Below are positions 31,610 to 42,043 of a stretch of DNA of 64,000 nucleotides, piece after piece; position 1 is the stretch's first letter; every line of letters begins with the position of its first letter. The stretch spans positions 37,811 to 101,810 of the forward strand of contig CM030945.1 in assembly GCA_018136815.1 (NCBI GenBank). Direction: 5' to 3'. The notes under the pieces were generated by a model. That model saw nothing but the letters and a program-made list of their open reading frames with translations. It had not been told where the DNA came from and made no database searches. This DNA comes from Isochrysis galbana. Its lineage: Eukaryota; Haptophyta; Isochrysidales; Isochrysidaceae. Position numbers and translations under genes: made by a program.

Positions 31610-32553
31610 GCTACATCTCATCGTCTGATCAGGCTTCACCCGCATGCCGAGCTAGGATTGCCCGTCAGTACGTGGAATCTGGACCGTGCGGCAGTCCGCT
31701 TGTTTACTTCACAGCATTTGGTACCTTTGCCCCTTGGCCTTGCAGGGGTCCGAAGCCCAAGTCGATGGAGCCAACGGCGAGGCAATGAGCACGCACCACA
31801 GCTCTATTACTCGATGCAGAGCACAACCTCACACAAATGCGTACACACCTGGTAAACGTGTCTTGAGCCCGACTATTTGGATCTGGAAATGGGAAAGAGA
31901 ATCACGGTTCAAGCTCTCTCGGCCTCTCGCTGATCGCCTCAATGCGGCTTTCTCCTAGTCTCGGCCATGAAGGACTCGTGGCTTGGATGTGGTTTAAAAA
32001 TTCAAGGAGCATATGGCCCTGGCGCTGAAATTTCGACATGGCCGGAGGCCGCTGTGTTGCCTTGGTGGCAGGCACCATGCCTCTCCCCACATAGTCCAGG
32101 ATGTGAAATCCAGGTGGCAGCAGAGTTGTATTCTACCACACAGCGTCCATCGACAGACTGACGGCTGTCCATGCTCGTCGACTATGGATTTTGGCTATGG
32201 TCATTCATGGAAGTCTCAGCACGAGTGTGAGCAATTTCTTTCTCTTTGTGCCCAATTGCTGCAGTCATGCTACTGGCTCGCATTTGACTTTTGTTTTTGC
32301 GACGTGTGGTCGGGGTTCGGGTGTGTGGTGGTGTGAGTGGTGATCTACTACAGGAAGTGTGAAGCTCACCCAAGCCCCATGATCGTAGTAGACATTGTAC
32401 TGCTCATCGTGCGCCCTGGCAATAGCCATGATGCCCCGTGTTGTTGTTGTGTTGCTGTGCGTGTGGGCCTCATCCGCTGCTGTGTGCACATGAGCCTTTC
32501 CACTAAGCCGAGGCCGGCCGTGGCTCTTCGCGCATCCACCACTGCGAACTGAA
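31610..32553. other. Intergenic, no gene seen
   Basis: Lower GC than flanks, no frame above chance. Ends at the left terminus of the Fanzor element. Confidence 0.4.
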
Positions 32554-32771
32554 GTCGCGTTCCGTCAAAAGAGGGCCAGGTTATTATTTTTTTTCACCCA
32601 GATGTGCATGTTTTCTTTTTCAACCAGTCTCCATTGTATTATTTGAGTACAGCTAACGTTATGTACGAAAACGCTAAGCGGACACAAAACACCATTTCAC
32701 TACAGACGCCCCTTCCTCCATACACCTGAGCACAGACACTTTGGTCTAGTGCCGTGACACATGCTGAGGTA

Positions 32772-33300
32772 TCGCCCCCCCCCCCCGCGGGAACGCCGTG
32801 CGTGCGCATGGAAGTTTCCACACGCCGTCCCCATGCGCATAAAAGATGATGAGATTTCGCTCGGGCCCCCCGCGGGGACGCCGTGCGTGCGCATGGAAGT
32901 TTCCACACACCGTCCCCGATGCGCAGAAAAGATGATGAGATTTCTCTCACCCCCCGCGGGGACGCCGTGCGTGCGCATGGAAGTTTCCCACACGCCGTCA
33001 CCGATGAAATGAGAATTTATCTCGGCCCCCCCGGCGGGGACGCCGTGCGTGCGCATGGAAGTTTCCACACGCCGTCACCGATGAAAAGATGCGCATGGTG
33101 AGAATTTAGCTCGGGCCCCCCGGCGGGGACGCCGTGCGTGCGCATGGAAGTTTCCACACGCCGTCACCGATGAAAAGATGCGCATGGTGAGAATTTAGCT
33201 CGGGCCCCCCGGCGGGGACGTCGTGCGTGCGCATGGAAGTTTCCACACGCCGTCACCGATGAAAAGATGCGCATGATGAGAATTTATCTCGGGCCCCCTA
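32772..33300 (-). repeat. Left tandem array, six 77-90-bp units, downstream of the nuclease gene
   Basis: The core GACGCCGTGCGTGCGCATGG starts at about 32791, 32878, 32961, 33038, 33128 and 33217. Each unit also has GGAAGTTTCC (self-complementary), CCACACGCCGTCACCGATGA-like and CCCCCSCGGGG segments. Transcribed from the nuclease promoter this would be 3'UTR-like RNA, the place where TnpB/Fanzor guide RNAs are usually encoded. That link is inference. Confidence 0.85.
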
Positions 33301-33422
33301 CCGGTGCGTTTTGGGGCGGCTCTGTCTTGAGCAAATTTCAGAATGAGCCTTTCAAAAATATGAGATAGTTTCATTTCACATGTAATAAACTCACGAAATA
33401 GTTTCGTTACACGTCTATAACG

Positions 33423-33725
33423 TTAGGGCCAACGTCTTGGTTGAGGACGGCGGCTGAGCGCTGCATGCAGCGCTTCAACATCCCAACCAGTTTTCTCCAT
33501 ATGTTTCAGTATATTTCCGCGTGACCAGCCTGAGTCATGTTGATGCGTGTCGAACACCGACACCATGTGGTCCTTGTACAATTTGTAGTCCGTTAATTGT
33601 CTAGTGTCCCACCCATCCGCCCGCATTCCCATCAATATTTGCGGTTTTACATCCCTCAGCTGCGGCCCATAGTACCCCGCTTGCCGGCGGGTGTACTCAT
33701 CGAAAATTGTTGTGCGCGGATACAT
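33423..33725 (-). CDS. Short ORF downstream of Fanzor-like gene
   Basis: 100 aa (MYPRTTIFDEYTRRQAGYYG...), fairly hydrophilic, with three Trp-containing blocks (DGWDTRQ, DSGWSRG, TGWDVEA). It has low complexity only at the end and looks coding. It could be a degraded C-terminal extension of the nuclease or an independent accessory frame. No family recognised. Confidence 0.4.
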   Translation of the reverse strand: MYPRTTIFDEYTRRQAGYYGPQLRDVKPQILMGMRADGWDTRQLTDYKLYKDHMVSVFDTHQHDSGWSRGNILKHMEKTGWDVEALHAALSRRPQPRRWP

Positions 33726-33729
33726 CTTC

Positions 33730-35710
33730 GCCTAGAGACGTGTGACGAAAATATTTTGAGAGGTGGGACGACCAAGATTTCTCAGGACCGCGCCTCCCAC
33801 GTTAGAGACACTGGGCGTGCACAAGCCTCTCCACTGGCGCCACCGGGCTGCAATTCTGTCGCCACTGGGGGAGTTGCTCGGTGCACGTGGCGCAAGCGCG
33901 GCCATTCCTGGCAAGCCTGTCCTCTTCGTACACCTCCCGTCCGCCACGGAAGGCGAACAACACCGAGGCGACGTTTGGGACAGTCTTGTGCGGACGGCGC
34001 AGCGCACGCGCCGCTGAGATGACAAAGTTTTGGGCATTCGAGAGGTCGTAGCGCGTCGCCCGCTATGCGAGCCAGCGCACTCATCGCCTTCCGGGTTTCA
34101 CACCATCGATCCATTGAACGCTGAGGATGCAAGAGATGCGAGGTGAACGTGGAAAACCCCCCAAGGAGATGGAAGAGGTAATCCTGGAAGGTCTCACTAT
34201 TGGCTGTCTTCTTCCTGCACATCCGCAGTTCCTCAACAAGTACGTCATACGATCGATTCCTTTGTCGAGCACCGACGATTCTGGCTTCCCAGCGCTTGGT
34301 TCCCACGTAGTCCACCCATTCTTTGGAAGAAATTTCCCAAAAAACGGCTTTTGGCTCACCTGCAACGAGCTCCGCAAGCTTCGTCGCGTTAGCGCATCGC
34401 GACAAAGGAGCTGAGGCAATCTGCAGTTTCTTCTTGATGCCCGGGTCGATGGCTATGAGCTTGACATCTGCATCTGCTTGACAGCTGATATCATGACGCC
34501 ATTGGTGGTCTCGATACACCCCACGGTCCGTATCCTCCAATTGAAGCCTTTCTGATGGAGCATCCCAGTTGTAGTTGGCGACCGATAGACCGTCAATGTT
34601 AGGTGCCTTTTTGGCAACCCCAGATGCAAATGTGACCGCGAGTCGAACTCCATCAGTTGAAAGGCGGATGGGAACCCAATTTTTTCTCCATCCATACTTC
34701 TCACTGGAGCCCCCGAAGGCAGAACGCTTCAGCAGCAAGTCCAAAAGTGCCGCTTCGGTGCAGCGGTGAGAGTGCAACTCAGACTGCAGTATCTCTTTCT
34801 GTATACCGATTGAATTGCCACTAGACTGTTTTAGGCGGCGCCCCTCGCGATACACTCCTTGCAAATGAGCGACTTCGTCTGTGAGATCTTCGTAGTTGTA
34901 TGTCGCCAGGGAATGCGGAGCGCACAGAGAGTCACGAGCTTCTTCGGCAATGGAAGAGACCCACTGTAGCATGAATGTCGCCAGTGCTGTTCCTTCGTAC
35001 TGCACGATACGCCGTTTGCATGAAGGAAGTGGAAGCAGAGAAAATGCTTTCGGAAGCTTGATATTCGCCGCGTCCCAAGCCCGCAGATTCCGCTTCTTGC
35101 GCTGCTTGGTTTCTTCAGCGTCACCAGAATGCAAGTGATACGCAGCACACCAGTCCTCTGCCCAGCACGAGTAACGGCGAGCATGAGGAAACACATCAAC
35201 GAGGTTACGCGAACCAAAATCATTGCCCCCGAGTAACTGTTTTTCCTCACCCGCAATTTCGATCGCAAGATCGACAAGTTCTTGGTCTGATTCCAGGTGA
35301 GCCTGCAACTCTTTCACACTCTTCAACATGGAGGTAGCGGAGAGGGGACTAGCCATGCATACGTGGAGAGAGGAGGTTGCCAATTCAAGCGGAATCGCGG
35401 TTACTGCATGCGAGGGTCCCAACTCCTTCAGTAATTGAACGAGAGCGTATCCGATATATCGTGTACCTCCGTGAATAATTCCGCGTCGGTGCATTTGTTC
35501 TTCAGCAAAGCGGTTGAGCATGTGAACGCGCGTGCGTTTCCAGATAAAACCGCTATCGCCCTTGAGATGCAAAGTCGTGGCACGCTGGAGCTCTGCAGAA
35601 GCGTTGTCTCTCATTTGGAAAGGCACTGGAGCGGGGAGCACCCACTCCGCTTCTTGCTCTTGCTTTTCTTGCTCGGATGCGCTGTACAATGCTCCATTGT
35701 AGCGTCTCAA
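33730..35710 (-). pseudogene. Fanzor/TnpB-family RuvC-like nuclease, frameshifted
   Basis: A 642-codon frame (33782-35710). At residues ~418-428 it has KLIAIDPGIKKK, the RuvC-I D-P-G motif of TnpB/Fanzor. It then has the Fanzor-style segment EISSKEWVDYVGTKRW and KKTANSETFQDYLFHLLG. After ~34040 the homologous reading jumps to another frame: NAQNFVISAARALRRPHKTV, then VLFAFRGGREVYEEDRLARN and the zinc-knuckle pair CATC with a later C. That matches the family's last conserved block, but the usual R-T-S before the first Cys is lost and stops follow. A further piece AVLRNLG is in a third frame, where the RuvC-III D-x-N-A-A-x-N would be. So the gene is inactivated by at least two frameshifts. Intact relatives cut DNA guided by an element-encoded omega-RNA. 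Confidence 0.65.
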
Positions 35711-35849
35711 GAAAGCTCGAACGTCATGCTGGTTGGACTTTCCGTCGAAGGCAGACCAGATTTGATCATAGAACGTTTTCCAAGCACTTGATGAAGAAGA
35801 CGCGGAGAGCTCAACAGGAAGCTGTTGATCGAGGCACCTTCCTGGAAGT

Positions 35850-36420
35850 TGCTATGCGCACGCACGGCGCCCCCGCGGGGGGGCCGATGCACATCGCGCC
35901 GTGCCCGTGCGCGGCGTGCACATTGTGATTGCAAGCCATCACAGGTGCTGCGTAGCGAAACATCTCTTATATTGCACGTTTACGTAATTGTGCGCCATAG
36001 GCGGCACGCAGAGGGAAAAAGTCGACATGCGCACGCACGGCGTCTCCGCGGGGGGGCCGATGCACATCGCGCCGTGCCCATGCGCGGCGTGCACCTTGTG
36101 ATTGCAAGTCATCACACGTGCTGCGTACCGAAACATCTCTTATATTGCACGTTTACGTAATTGTGCGCCTTAGGCGGCACGCAGAAAGAAAAATCGCCAT
36201 GCGCACGCACGGCGTCTCCGCGAGGGGGGGTGGGCACCGCGCCATGCCCAATGCGCACGGCGTGCACAGTGGTGCTCAGTGGATACTATTCATTAAACTG
36301 CATGTTTGTGAAGGTGTCGGCCTCATATGAAAAGCGGTTATGCGCACGCACGGCGTCCCCGCGGGGGAACATGCACCGCGGGAAAGGCAGAGAAAGTTGT
36401 TATCCCCACGCAGTGCTAGC
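35850..36420 (+). repeat. Right subterminal array, ~172-bp units
   Basis: ATGCGCACGCACGGCG occurs at 35854, 36027, 36199 and 36340 (spacing 173, 172, 141). Two full units also share GAAACATCTCTTATATTGCA and GTTTACGTAATTGTGCGCC. The core is the reverse complement of the left array's core, so the two arrays face each other across the nuclease gene. Confidence 0.85.
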
Positions 36421-36497
36421 CCTTATTTTACTTCAAATAACTGTGGACATTTGATCGCTCAATTCGACTGATGTCCCACAATTGACGGAACGACACC

Positions 36498-36720
36498 TTG
36501 GCCTGTTGCTTGTTGCGGGGGCCTTGTCATGAAGCGGGCCAAGGGGGCGCCAAGCGGATGCTTGCCGCTGCTGCTTGTTGCGGGGGCCTTGTCATGAAGC
36601 GGGCCAAGGGGGCGCCTTGGCCGTGGGCTTGGCGCGAGCGGCAAGCATCCGCTTGGCGCCAGCAACCGGCAAGCCCGCGGCCTTTGCCGTACGCCTTGGG
36701 CTAGGGGGGCGTGAGCGGAG
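36498..36720 (+). repeat. ~68-bp tandem duplication next to the element's right end
   Basis: 'gcttgttgcgggggccttgt' and 'catgaagcgggccaaggggg' recur at 36508-36555 and 36576-36620. Nothing coding. Confidence 0.7.
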
Positions 36721-37043
36721 CGAATCGGCAGCACTTGGAGCCTCAGGTAGTGCGCAGGTCGATTGAGGGGTGGGGTGGGGAAGGGGGCAGGCCGATAGGC
36801 CCCTAAGGCCCCAAGGGAAGCCCATGATTAGAAGTTAAAAGGAGTGTTTGAACGCGCCCGGAATCGTGAACAGGCAGCGCGCGCATGTAGCACTTAACTA
36901 ACGCTACCGATCACACCCGGTGTCGTTGCTCGTCACCGGAAGACGATAGCGCGCACATACCGCGACGCCGTCATTTTTTTTGTCAAGGTGAACGACAAAG
37001 TGCCCCCTGGGGATGGGTGCCAGTCGCCGCCGTTTGGGGCAAC
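36721..37043. other. Intergenic, no gene seen
   Basis: Mixed composition, no supported frame. Downstream flank of the methyltransferase gene. Confidence 0.4.
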
Positions 37044-38203
37044 TCAAGGTGCTTTGGTGGCCACGGCAAGGACGAATCTGTTGGGCCCAATCTTCGCAGC
37101 TCCGCCTGCCGCACTTGCACCTGCCGCACCGGTGGCTGCTTGCTGCTTGCGATCCACATCTGGATCCCAATAGTAGTGAGGCATCTTAGAGAGGAAGAGC
37201 GGCTTGGCTTTTGCATGCCCATCGGGGATCTCGTCCAGCTTCTCCTTCGCTAGCATCGTGCCTAGCGCATACTGTACAAGGCGGAAGGCACACAACGCGG
37301 TCAATCACGAGTTGCCCTGCGCAGGCTCCTCGCGGAGGATGTGCCGTGCTCAGAAGAGATTTCCGGCCAGCATCAACAAGTTCAGCGATGAACTCGATCG
37401 CTGTCACTCCAGTCGTGCGATTGCGGAGCATTCGGCGTGTAGCGCACCTGGAATTCAGGGTTGTCACCCAGGTCGAACGGGTAAGCACCCACGGAGAACT
37501 CTGTCTGAGCGAAGCCCGCATCCTTGAGCATGCCGTCGAAGAGGCCGTCGGGTGCGAGAACGAGCGGGTTGATGGCCGGTGGAGGTGGCGTGAAGCCGAG
37601 GACGCCCGTCATTGTGTCACGAAGGAGGCTCATCATCGCCAATTCCGTCCAGTATGTTGCAAACAGCTTGCCTCCCGGCTTGAGCACTCGGTACGTTTCC
37701 CTCAGGGCGCGCTCCTTGTCTTCGGGGAACATGTACACGTAGCACGCCGTCACGGCGTCGAACGATTCGTCCTCGTACCGTGAGAGATCCTGTGCGTCGA
37801 CCTGCGAGAATTGGACATTCGGCAGACCGCTCATGCGTGCCCTCGCCTTGTTGAGCATATCGTCCGATGGATCTGTAGCGCAGACGGAGACGGCTGGCAT
37901 ACTTTTCGCGATCATGTTGGCTGGCTCGCCTGGTCCTGTGCCGAGGTCAAGCACCCTTCCGCCCTGTGCGAGAGAGGGGAGAGAGCTCTCCATCGCAGAG
38001 ATGATCTTCTTCCACGGCCCTCGCTCGTGCATGTGCTGCTCAAACATGCGGCTGTATAGGGCGGAGACCTCGCCGTCGAAGGCTGCTGGCGCGCCGGACG
38101 AGAGCATCGCTGCGCGGCCGCTGCGCGAGAGCGCGGGCAGCGCCGCCACTAGCGCGCCGCGCCGCAGGAGCAGAGAGGGCGCGCTGATTGCGCCGAGCGG
38201 CAT
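37044..38203 (-). CDS. SAM-dependent methyltransferase, 2 exons, probably plastid
   Basis: Exons 38203-37448 and 37271-37044 (intron 176 nt, GTGCGC...CAG, phase 0) give 327 aa. The N-terminus (MPLGAISAPSLLLRRGALVAALPALS) looks like a targeting peptide. It is a class I methyltransferase: motif I RVLDLGTGPGEPANMIA, the acidic loop CATDPSDDMLNKAR, VDAQDL, FDAVTACYVYMF and VLKPGGKLFATYW, the UbiE/MenG-type arrangement. Members methylate quinone or tocopherol precursors and other small molecules; the substrate is undetermined. The C-terminal exon (SKMPHYYWDPDV, then a Gly/Ala linker and GPNRFVLAVATK) is not typical of UbiE. A dispersed repeat shared with the IMPase gene lies upstream. Confidence 0.85.
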
Positions 38204-38436
38204 CGATCTCGGCTCGCTCGGCCGCGGTGTCGGCGGCCGGAGGGGGGAAGAGGAGGCGGAGCGGAGAATAATGAGAGGCGACAGCGTGAGAGGAGAGAGA
38301 GCAGGAGGAGAAAACCGAAAATAAACTAGTCAGAGGAGTACGAATATATCAATTGGAGGCAGTCGTCGGTCGGTCCCTTGATTCTGTTGTACTTCAAGGG
38401 TTGGTTCTTCAGCTTGCCCTTTTGATACAATAGGGT

Positions 38437-38690
38437 GCATCAGAGTTTCATTGTTGTGTTAGTATAACCTTAGTGCTGCGGGACCGTAGCCCTTCGACGG
38501 CAACGGAGCCCCTACCCCGCGATGGCGATGGGGATGTGTGCGCGGTTGGCGCATGGCGCATGGTGCATGGCTCGTCCAGTGTCCAGTGTATGTGGTATGT
38601 GGCTAGGAATGCTAGCTAACAATATGGCATACGAATCTATAAGTTCTAACGTGGTATACCCCCGCCGAGAGGTCACCGCAGCCTCCATGA
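38437..38690. repeat. Dispersed ~200-bp repeat, copy 2
   Basis: Matches 8488-8690 in the same orientation, 235 bp upstream of the methyltransferase start. It contains small extra duplications (gcgcatgg, gtccagt) absent from copy 1. Confidence 0.7.
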
Positions 38691-39010
38691 CACTAGCGCG
38701 CGCGTCGACGCTCAAGGGTGCAACACACAACACATCATCGAATGGCGAATGGACTCGACAAATTCGATGAAAATTTTTCGTTCGAATTTGTGGCTACCGA
38801 GTCACCGAGTGCGAGTGCGCCACGCGTTCCTACAGCGGGTGGGACCTGGACAATATGGTCAGTCCACACAAATTCTTCAGTGGTGGCCAATGCCAGATTT
38901 GCAAGCATTCACCAGTTTAAGGTTTAAGGGTGGGAAGGACACTTTACCACATCGAATCACTCCAAGCACCCCTCACTTAGCTCTTAATTCTAGGTTCTAG
39001 GGCTGTGGGG

Positions 39011-39879
39011 CAGTGATGGGACGTCAGGTATCAGGTCATCAGGTTTCGCCAACCTGATACCTGATATCAGACCTGATATCAGCCTGATATAAGGTAGTAT
39101 AATCTTAGTACGTACGTTATAATGTCAGTATGTAACACTTCTAATTTATGACAACAATCAAAATCTAACCGCACATCAGCCGACTTACGAGTACTAGTAT
39201 ACGTACATAGAAATGGCCTCAATTACCGCGCACGACTTTCGCGCGGCCGGATCTCCCCGACGGCAGACCACTCGAAAGCATTGCCCTCGAGTCCGTCCGC
39301 CTCCACCGTTCCCCAGACTGTGGCCGTGGCCAGGGCGCCGTGCGGCATCGCCAACTCCTGCGCCATTTGACTTGGGGAGGGAGGGAGGGAGCGGTCTAGG
39401 AGCGGGCAGGGGAGGGGAGGGAGGGGAGGGAGGGGAGGGAAGAAGAGAGGGAAGGAGTGAGCGAGCGAGCGAGCGAGTGATCAAGGCAATGAGGGAGTAA
39501 GCGAGGGAGCGAGGGAGTGAGCAGGCGGCTAGGGAGACAGTGAGACGAGTGGTGAGTGGGACGAGGGATGCGAGAGAGGCGGGGCAGGCGCGGGCGACGA
39601 GGGGGTGAGGGAGGTGAAGGAGGGAGGGAGGGAACGGGCAAGGGACGGAGGGAGGCAAGGGAGGGAGGAGCGGGAGGAAGGAGAGAGGGAGCGAGCCGTG
39701 ACCGGGACTCTCCGCGCGCCTGCTGCGTCCTCTCGTGCGTGCGTACGGAGTTTTGTTTTTGTCCGTCGGTATGAGTTTTGTTTTTGCCCCCTACCTGATA
39801 CCTGATATCAGGTCGTCAGCTCCAAAGGACCTGTTATCATGGTATCAGGACCTGATATCAGCCTGACGTCCCATCACTG
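39011..39879. mobile_element. Non-autonomous hAT-like transposon, 869 bp, 8-bp TSD
   Basis: The left end CAGTGATGGGACGTCAGG and its reverse complement at the right end form the TIR. A perfect 8-bp duplication CTGTGGGG flanks it (39003-39010, 39880-39887). Subterminal CCTGATATCAG / CCTGATACC words are reiterated on both sides, as in hAT transposase-binding regions. CAGTG ends and the 8-bp TSD are classical hAT. No transposase; the middle carries a host-like promoter and exon. Confidence 0.85.
39223..39366 (-). other. Captured host first exon inside the hAT-like element
   Basis: The ATG at 39366 follows a long C/T tract on the sense strand (39367-39690), like genuine gene starts here. The frame MAQELAMPHGALATATVWGT, then VEADGLEGNAFEWSAVGEIR, reads like a normal globular protein and runs to GCGCG|GTAATTGAGG, a donor-like site with an in-frame stop just beyond. 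It is 47 codons, so it is easily missed. Best explained as transduplication of a host promoter and exon 1 (inference); the parent gene is not in this window. Confidence 0.5.
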
Positions 39880-39887
39880 CTGTGGGG

Positions 39888-40823
39888 GTGCCGTGCGACG
39901 AAAGCAACGGCAATCCGCTCTGCACCTGCACCACGGCGCCGGGCAGGACGATCCTCTTCGAATCCCCCCGGGCGCCATCATGCGGAAAGGTCATCCTGGG
40001 CCGCCATGGTCTCGCACAACTCGCTCAACACGAGCAGGAAGACTGCCATTGCTATTGCTATGGGAAAGATTCGATCTCAACGGTTCGAGATACTATCTCC
40101 GCCTCACATAACTGCCCGTCTTCCCCGCTTGTATCGTCGTAGAAAACTGCCTGCCTGCCTTCTCTGTCCCACGCCGCAGGCGATTTCCGGGAATCGCAGA
40201 GTGTCCCCCGCGCGGTCATATCGGGGATCCCAGCGCAAAAGGGAGTGCACATAGCAGCGTAGTAGAGCCACCTTCGAGAATTTTTTTATTACTCCCCACT
40301 TCCTCGAGCCGCTAGAGCCTAGGGGGAAATGGAACGTAGTCCGCACGGTCTCGCCCAATTTCAGCGCGGTCTCCCTAAAAAACAACATCTGAAGATTTTG
40401 GGCTACTCGCCTTCTAGGTCTAGGTTTCCCGGTCACTGACTGCTACGACACCGCCCTTATCTTCCCTCCCTCCACCTCCTCCCTTATTTCCCCCCTTCAT
40501 TCCTTTTTCTTCGGTTTCCCAGCGCTGTTTTCCTAAGGGCGCAACGACGCGACGACGCCACATTGCCACACGCCACACTCAAATAATGATTCACGATAGT
40601 TGATGATGATCTGTGACAGGTGATTCATGGTAAAGAACTGACAGCGCCGCCGTACCTCATATCAAATGATGGGTCAAATGTGTGTCACAAAAGCACAAAC
40701 ATCGAACGCCCACTGCATGCTTCGGGACGGCGTCGTGTCTGCACAACAAGCCCTATTGTCCGATGCACTTTCGTCTGAACCAGCCGGAAAGGCGAGGAGT
40801 ACGAGGGTGGCTTGCTACTTGCA
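39888..40823. other. Intergenic with retroelement-leader fragment
   Basis: 40365-40510 contains 'acatctgaagatttt' and 'ccccttcattcctt', shared with 18640-18790 and, reversed, with 52660-52775. No gene seen in the rest. Confidence 0.4.
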
Positions 40824-41543
40824 TCACGTTGAGCCGCTCCTTGCTCCTCTCGGACTATGACAGGAGCGCTTGGGAGCCCGGAGGAAAGCGTTCATAAAGG
40901 TGGATGCAGAGCTTGTCGTCAGGGCGCCCTGTTCGTCGAAAAGCAGCGATGCCAAGCCGGCCAGTTTGGGCAGCTGCATCATCTCCAGGTCCTCTGGGGA
41001 TATCCGATCGAGCACGTAGTCAGCTACATCACCGCCGCGAGGGGGTCTACCGATTCCTATCCGCATGCGCCAGAAGCCGTCACCTATCACAGACCCGCAC
41101 GACTTGAGCCCATTGTGCCCGCCGCTGCTCCCCGCTAGCTTCACTTTGACCTTGCCGGGCGGTAGGTCGAGGTCGTCGTGAACAACAATAACGTTTTCTG
41201 TCGAGAGGCCAAACTGTTGCGTGAGCGCTCCGACCGCGCCGCCGCTGAGATTCATGTACGTGTTGGGGACGGCGACAGCGATGCGCACTTGCCCGAGCTT
41301 GCCGATCGCTAGCCTCGCGCTGACGGAGCCCTTCTGTGCGAGCGTGCAGCCCATCTGCGCTGCAATGGCCTCGACGGCTGCCTCACCCACGTTGTGGCGT
41401 GTGCCGCGGTAACGGTGGCCAGGGTTGGCAAGGCCAACAAGGAGGAAGTCTGGGGCATCGGCGGCGATGCACACCGGGCGCGCGGCGAAGAGCAGCTTGA
41501 ATGCGCGAGAGAAGCAGGCGAGGAGCCGAGAGTGCAGCCACAT
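40824..41543 (-). CDS. Peptidyl-tRNA hydrolase (Pth family)
   Basis: 239 aa from the ATG at 41543 (MWLHSRLLACFSRAFKLLFA), whose basic/hydrophobic N-terminus fits organelle targeting. The open frame extends upstream but is low-complexity. Pth signatures: LLVGLANPGHRYRGTRHNVG with the catalytic His, VPNTYMNLSGGAV, VIVVHDDLDLPPGKVKVK with the catalytic Asp, and GGHNGLKS. It cleaves peptidyl-tRNA released from stalled ribosomes, here probably in plastid or mitochondrion. Single exon, normal length, all catalytic residues present. Confidence 0.93.
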   Translation of the reverse strand: MWLHSRLLACFSRAFKLLFAARPVCIAADAPDFLLVGLANPGHRYRGTRHNVGEAAVEAIAAQMGCTLAQKGSVSARLAIGKLGQVRIAVAVPNTYMNLSGGAVGALTQQFGLSTENVIVVHDDLDLPPGKVKVKLAGSSGGHNGLKSCGSVIGDGFWRMRIGIGRPPRGGDVADYVLDRISPEDLEMMQLPKLAGLASLLFDEQGALTTSSASTFMNAFLRAPKRSCHSPRGARSGST

Positions 41544-42043
41544 GGCCCCTGATTCCCCCGGCAGCTCTCGGAGGGAGAGGCGCCCACAGACTCCGCGATC
41601 TCGAGAGGAAGAAGAGAGAAGAAAAACAGTGGTGGGAGGTAGCAGCAGACCGTCTCGTCTCCCTCCCTGCTTCCCCCCTCCCTGCTTCCCCCCTCCCCCC
41701 CCTCCTACTCCCTGGTCCTCCTCTCTCCTCCTGGCTGGGCGGCCCCCTTTGGGGCACTCACTCGTCACGGGCTTCACCTCTCACAATGTGGAGAGAGACC
41801 GTAGGAAGAAGGAAGTGAGGGACGAGTACTTTACTCTAGTAAGATTTGAACGAACAGCGTATTTTTGGGGTTTGAGACGAGACTGACTACTGAAAAAGCC
41901 TTGGTTTCCCGCCAACTCCTGAGAGCGGGACGGCGCGGGCGGACGGGGGCGCATACTCGCACACATTTCACATTTCACTGCATCCACAGTGTCACTTCCC
42001 AAGTATCTGTAATTTTGTTATTTTGAGACACATTCGAGAGCTT
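41544..42043. promoter_or_regulatory. Upstream region of the Pth gene
   Basis: 41580-41750 is a purine block followed by a C/T-rich block. 41800-42040 has no recognisable feature. Confidence 0.35.

Larger units (their letters stand above)
32554..36497 (-). mobile_element. Transposon carrying a decayed Fanzor/TnpB-like nuclease
   Basis: About 3.94 kb. The left end is GTCGCGTTCCGTCAAAAGAG; the right end, read inward, is GGTGTCGTTCCGTCAATTGT. They share CGTTCCGTCAA as an inverted repeat. Just inside lie two tandem arrays in opposite orientation whose units share ATGCGCACGCACGGCGT. Between them, on the minus strand, are a nuclease-like pseudogene and a second short frame. Solo copies of the ends at 23073, 26174 and 59555 show this is a multi-copy mobile family. 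No TSD could be fixed by eye. The mobilising enzyme is not evident. Confidence 0.65.

Noticed and set aside
32772..33300. CRISPR-like array
   Set aside because: Units are tandem, 77-90 bp, with no short identical repeat separated by unique spacers; this is a eukaryotic tandem repeat.
34127..34414. 95-aa plus-strand frame inside the Fanzor element
   Set aside because: Antisense to the nuclease frame, which carries the recognisable motifs.
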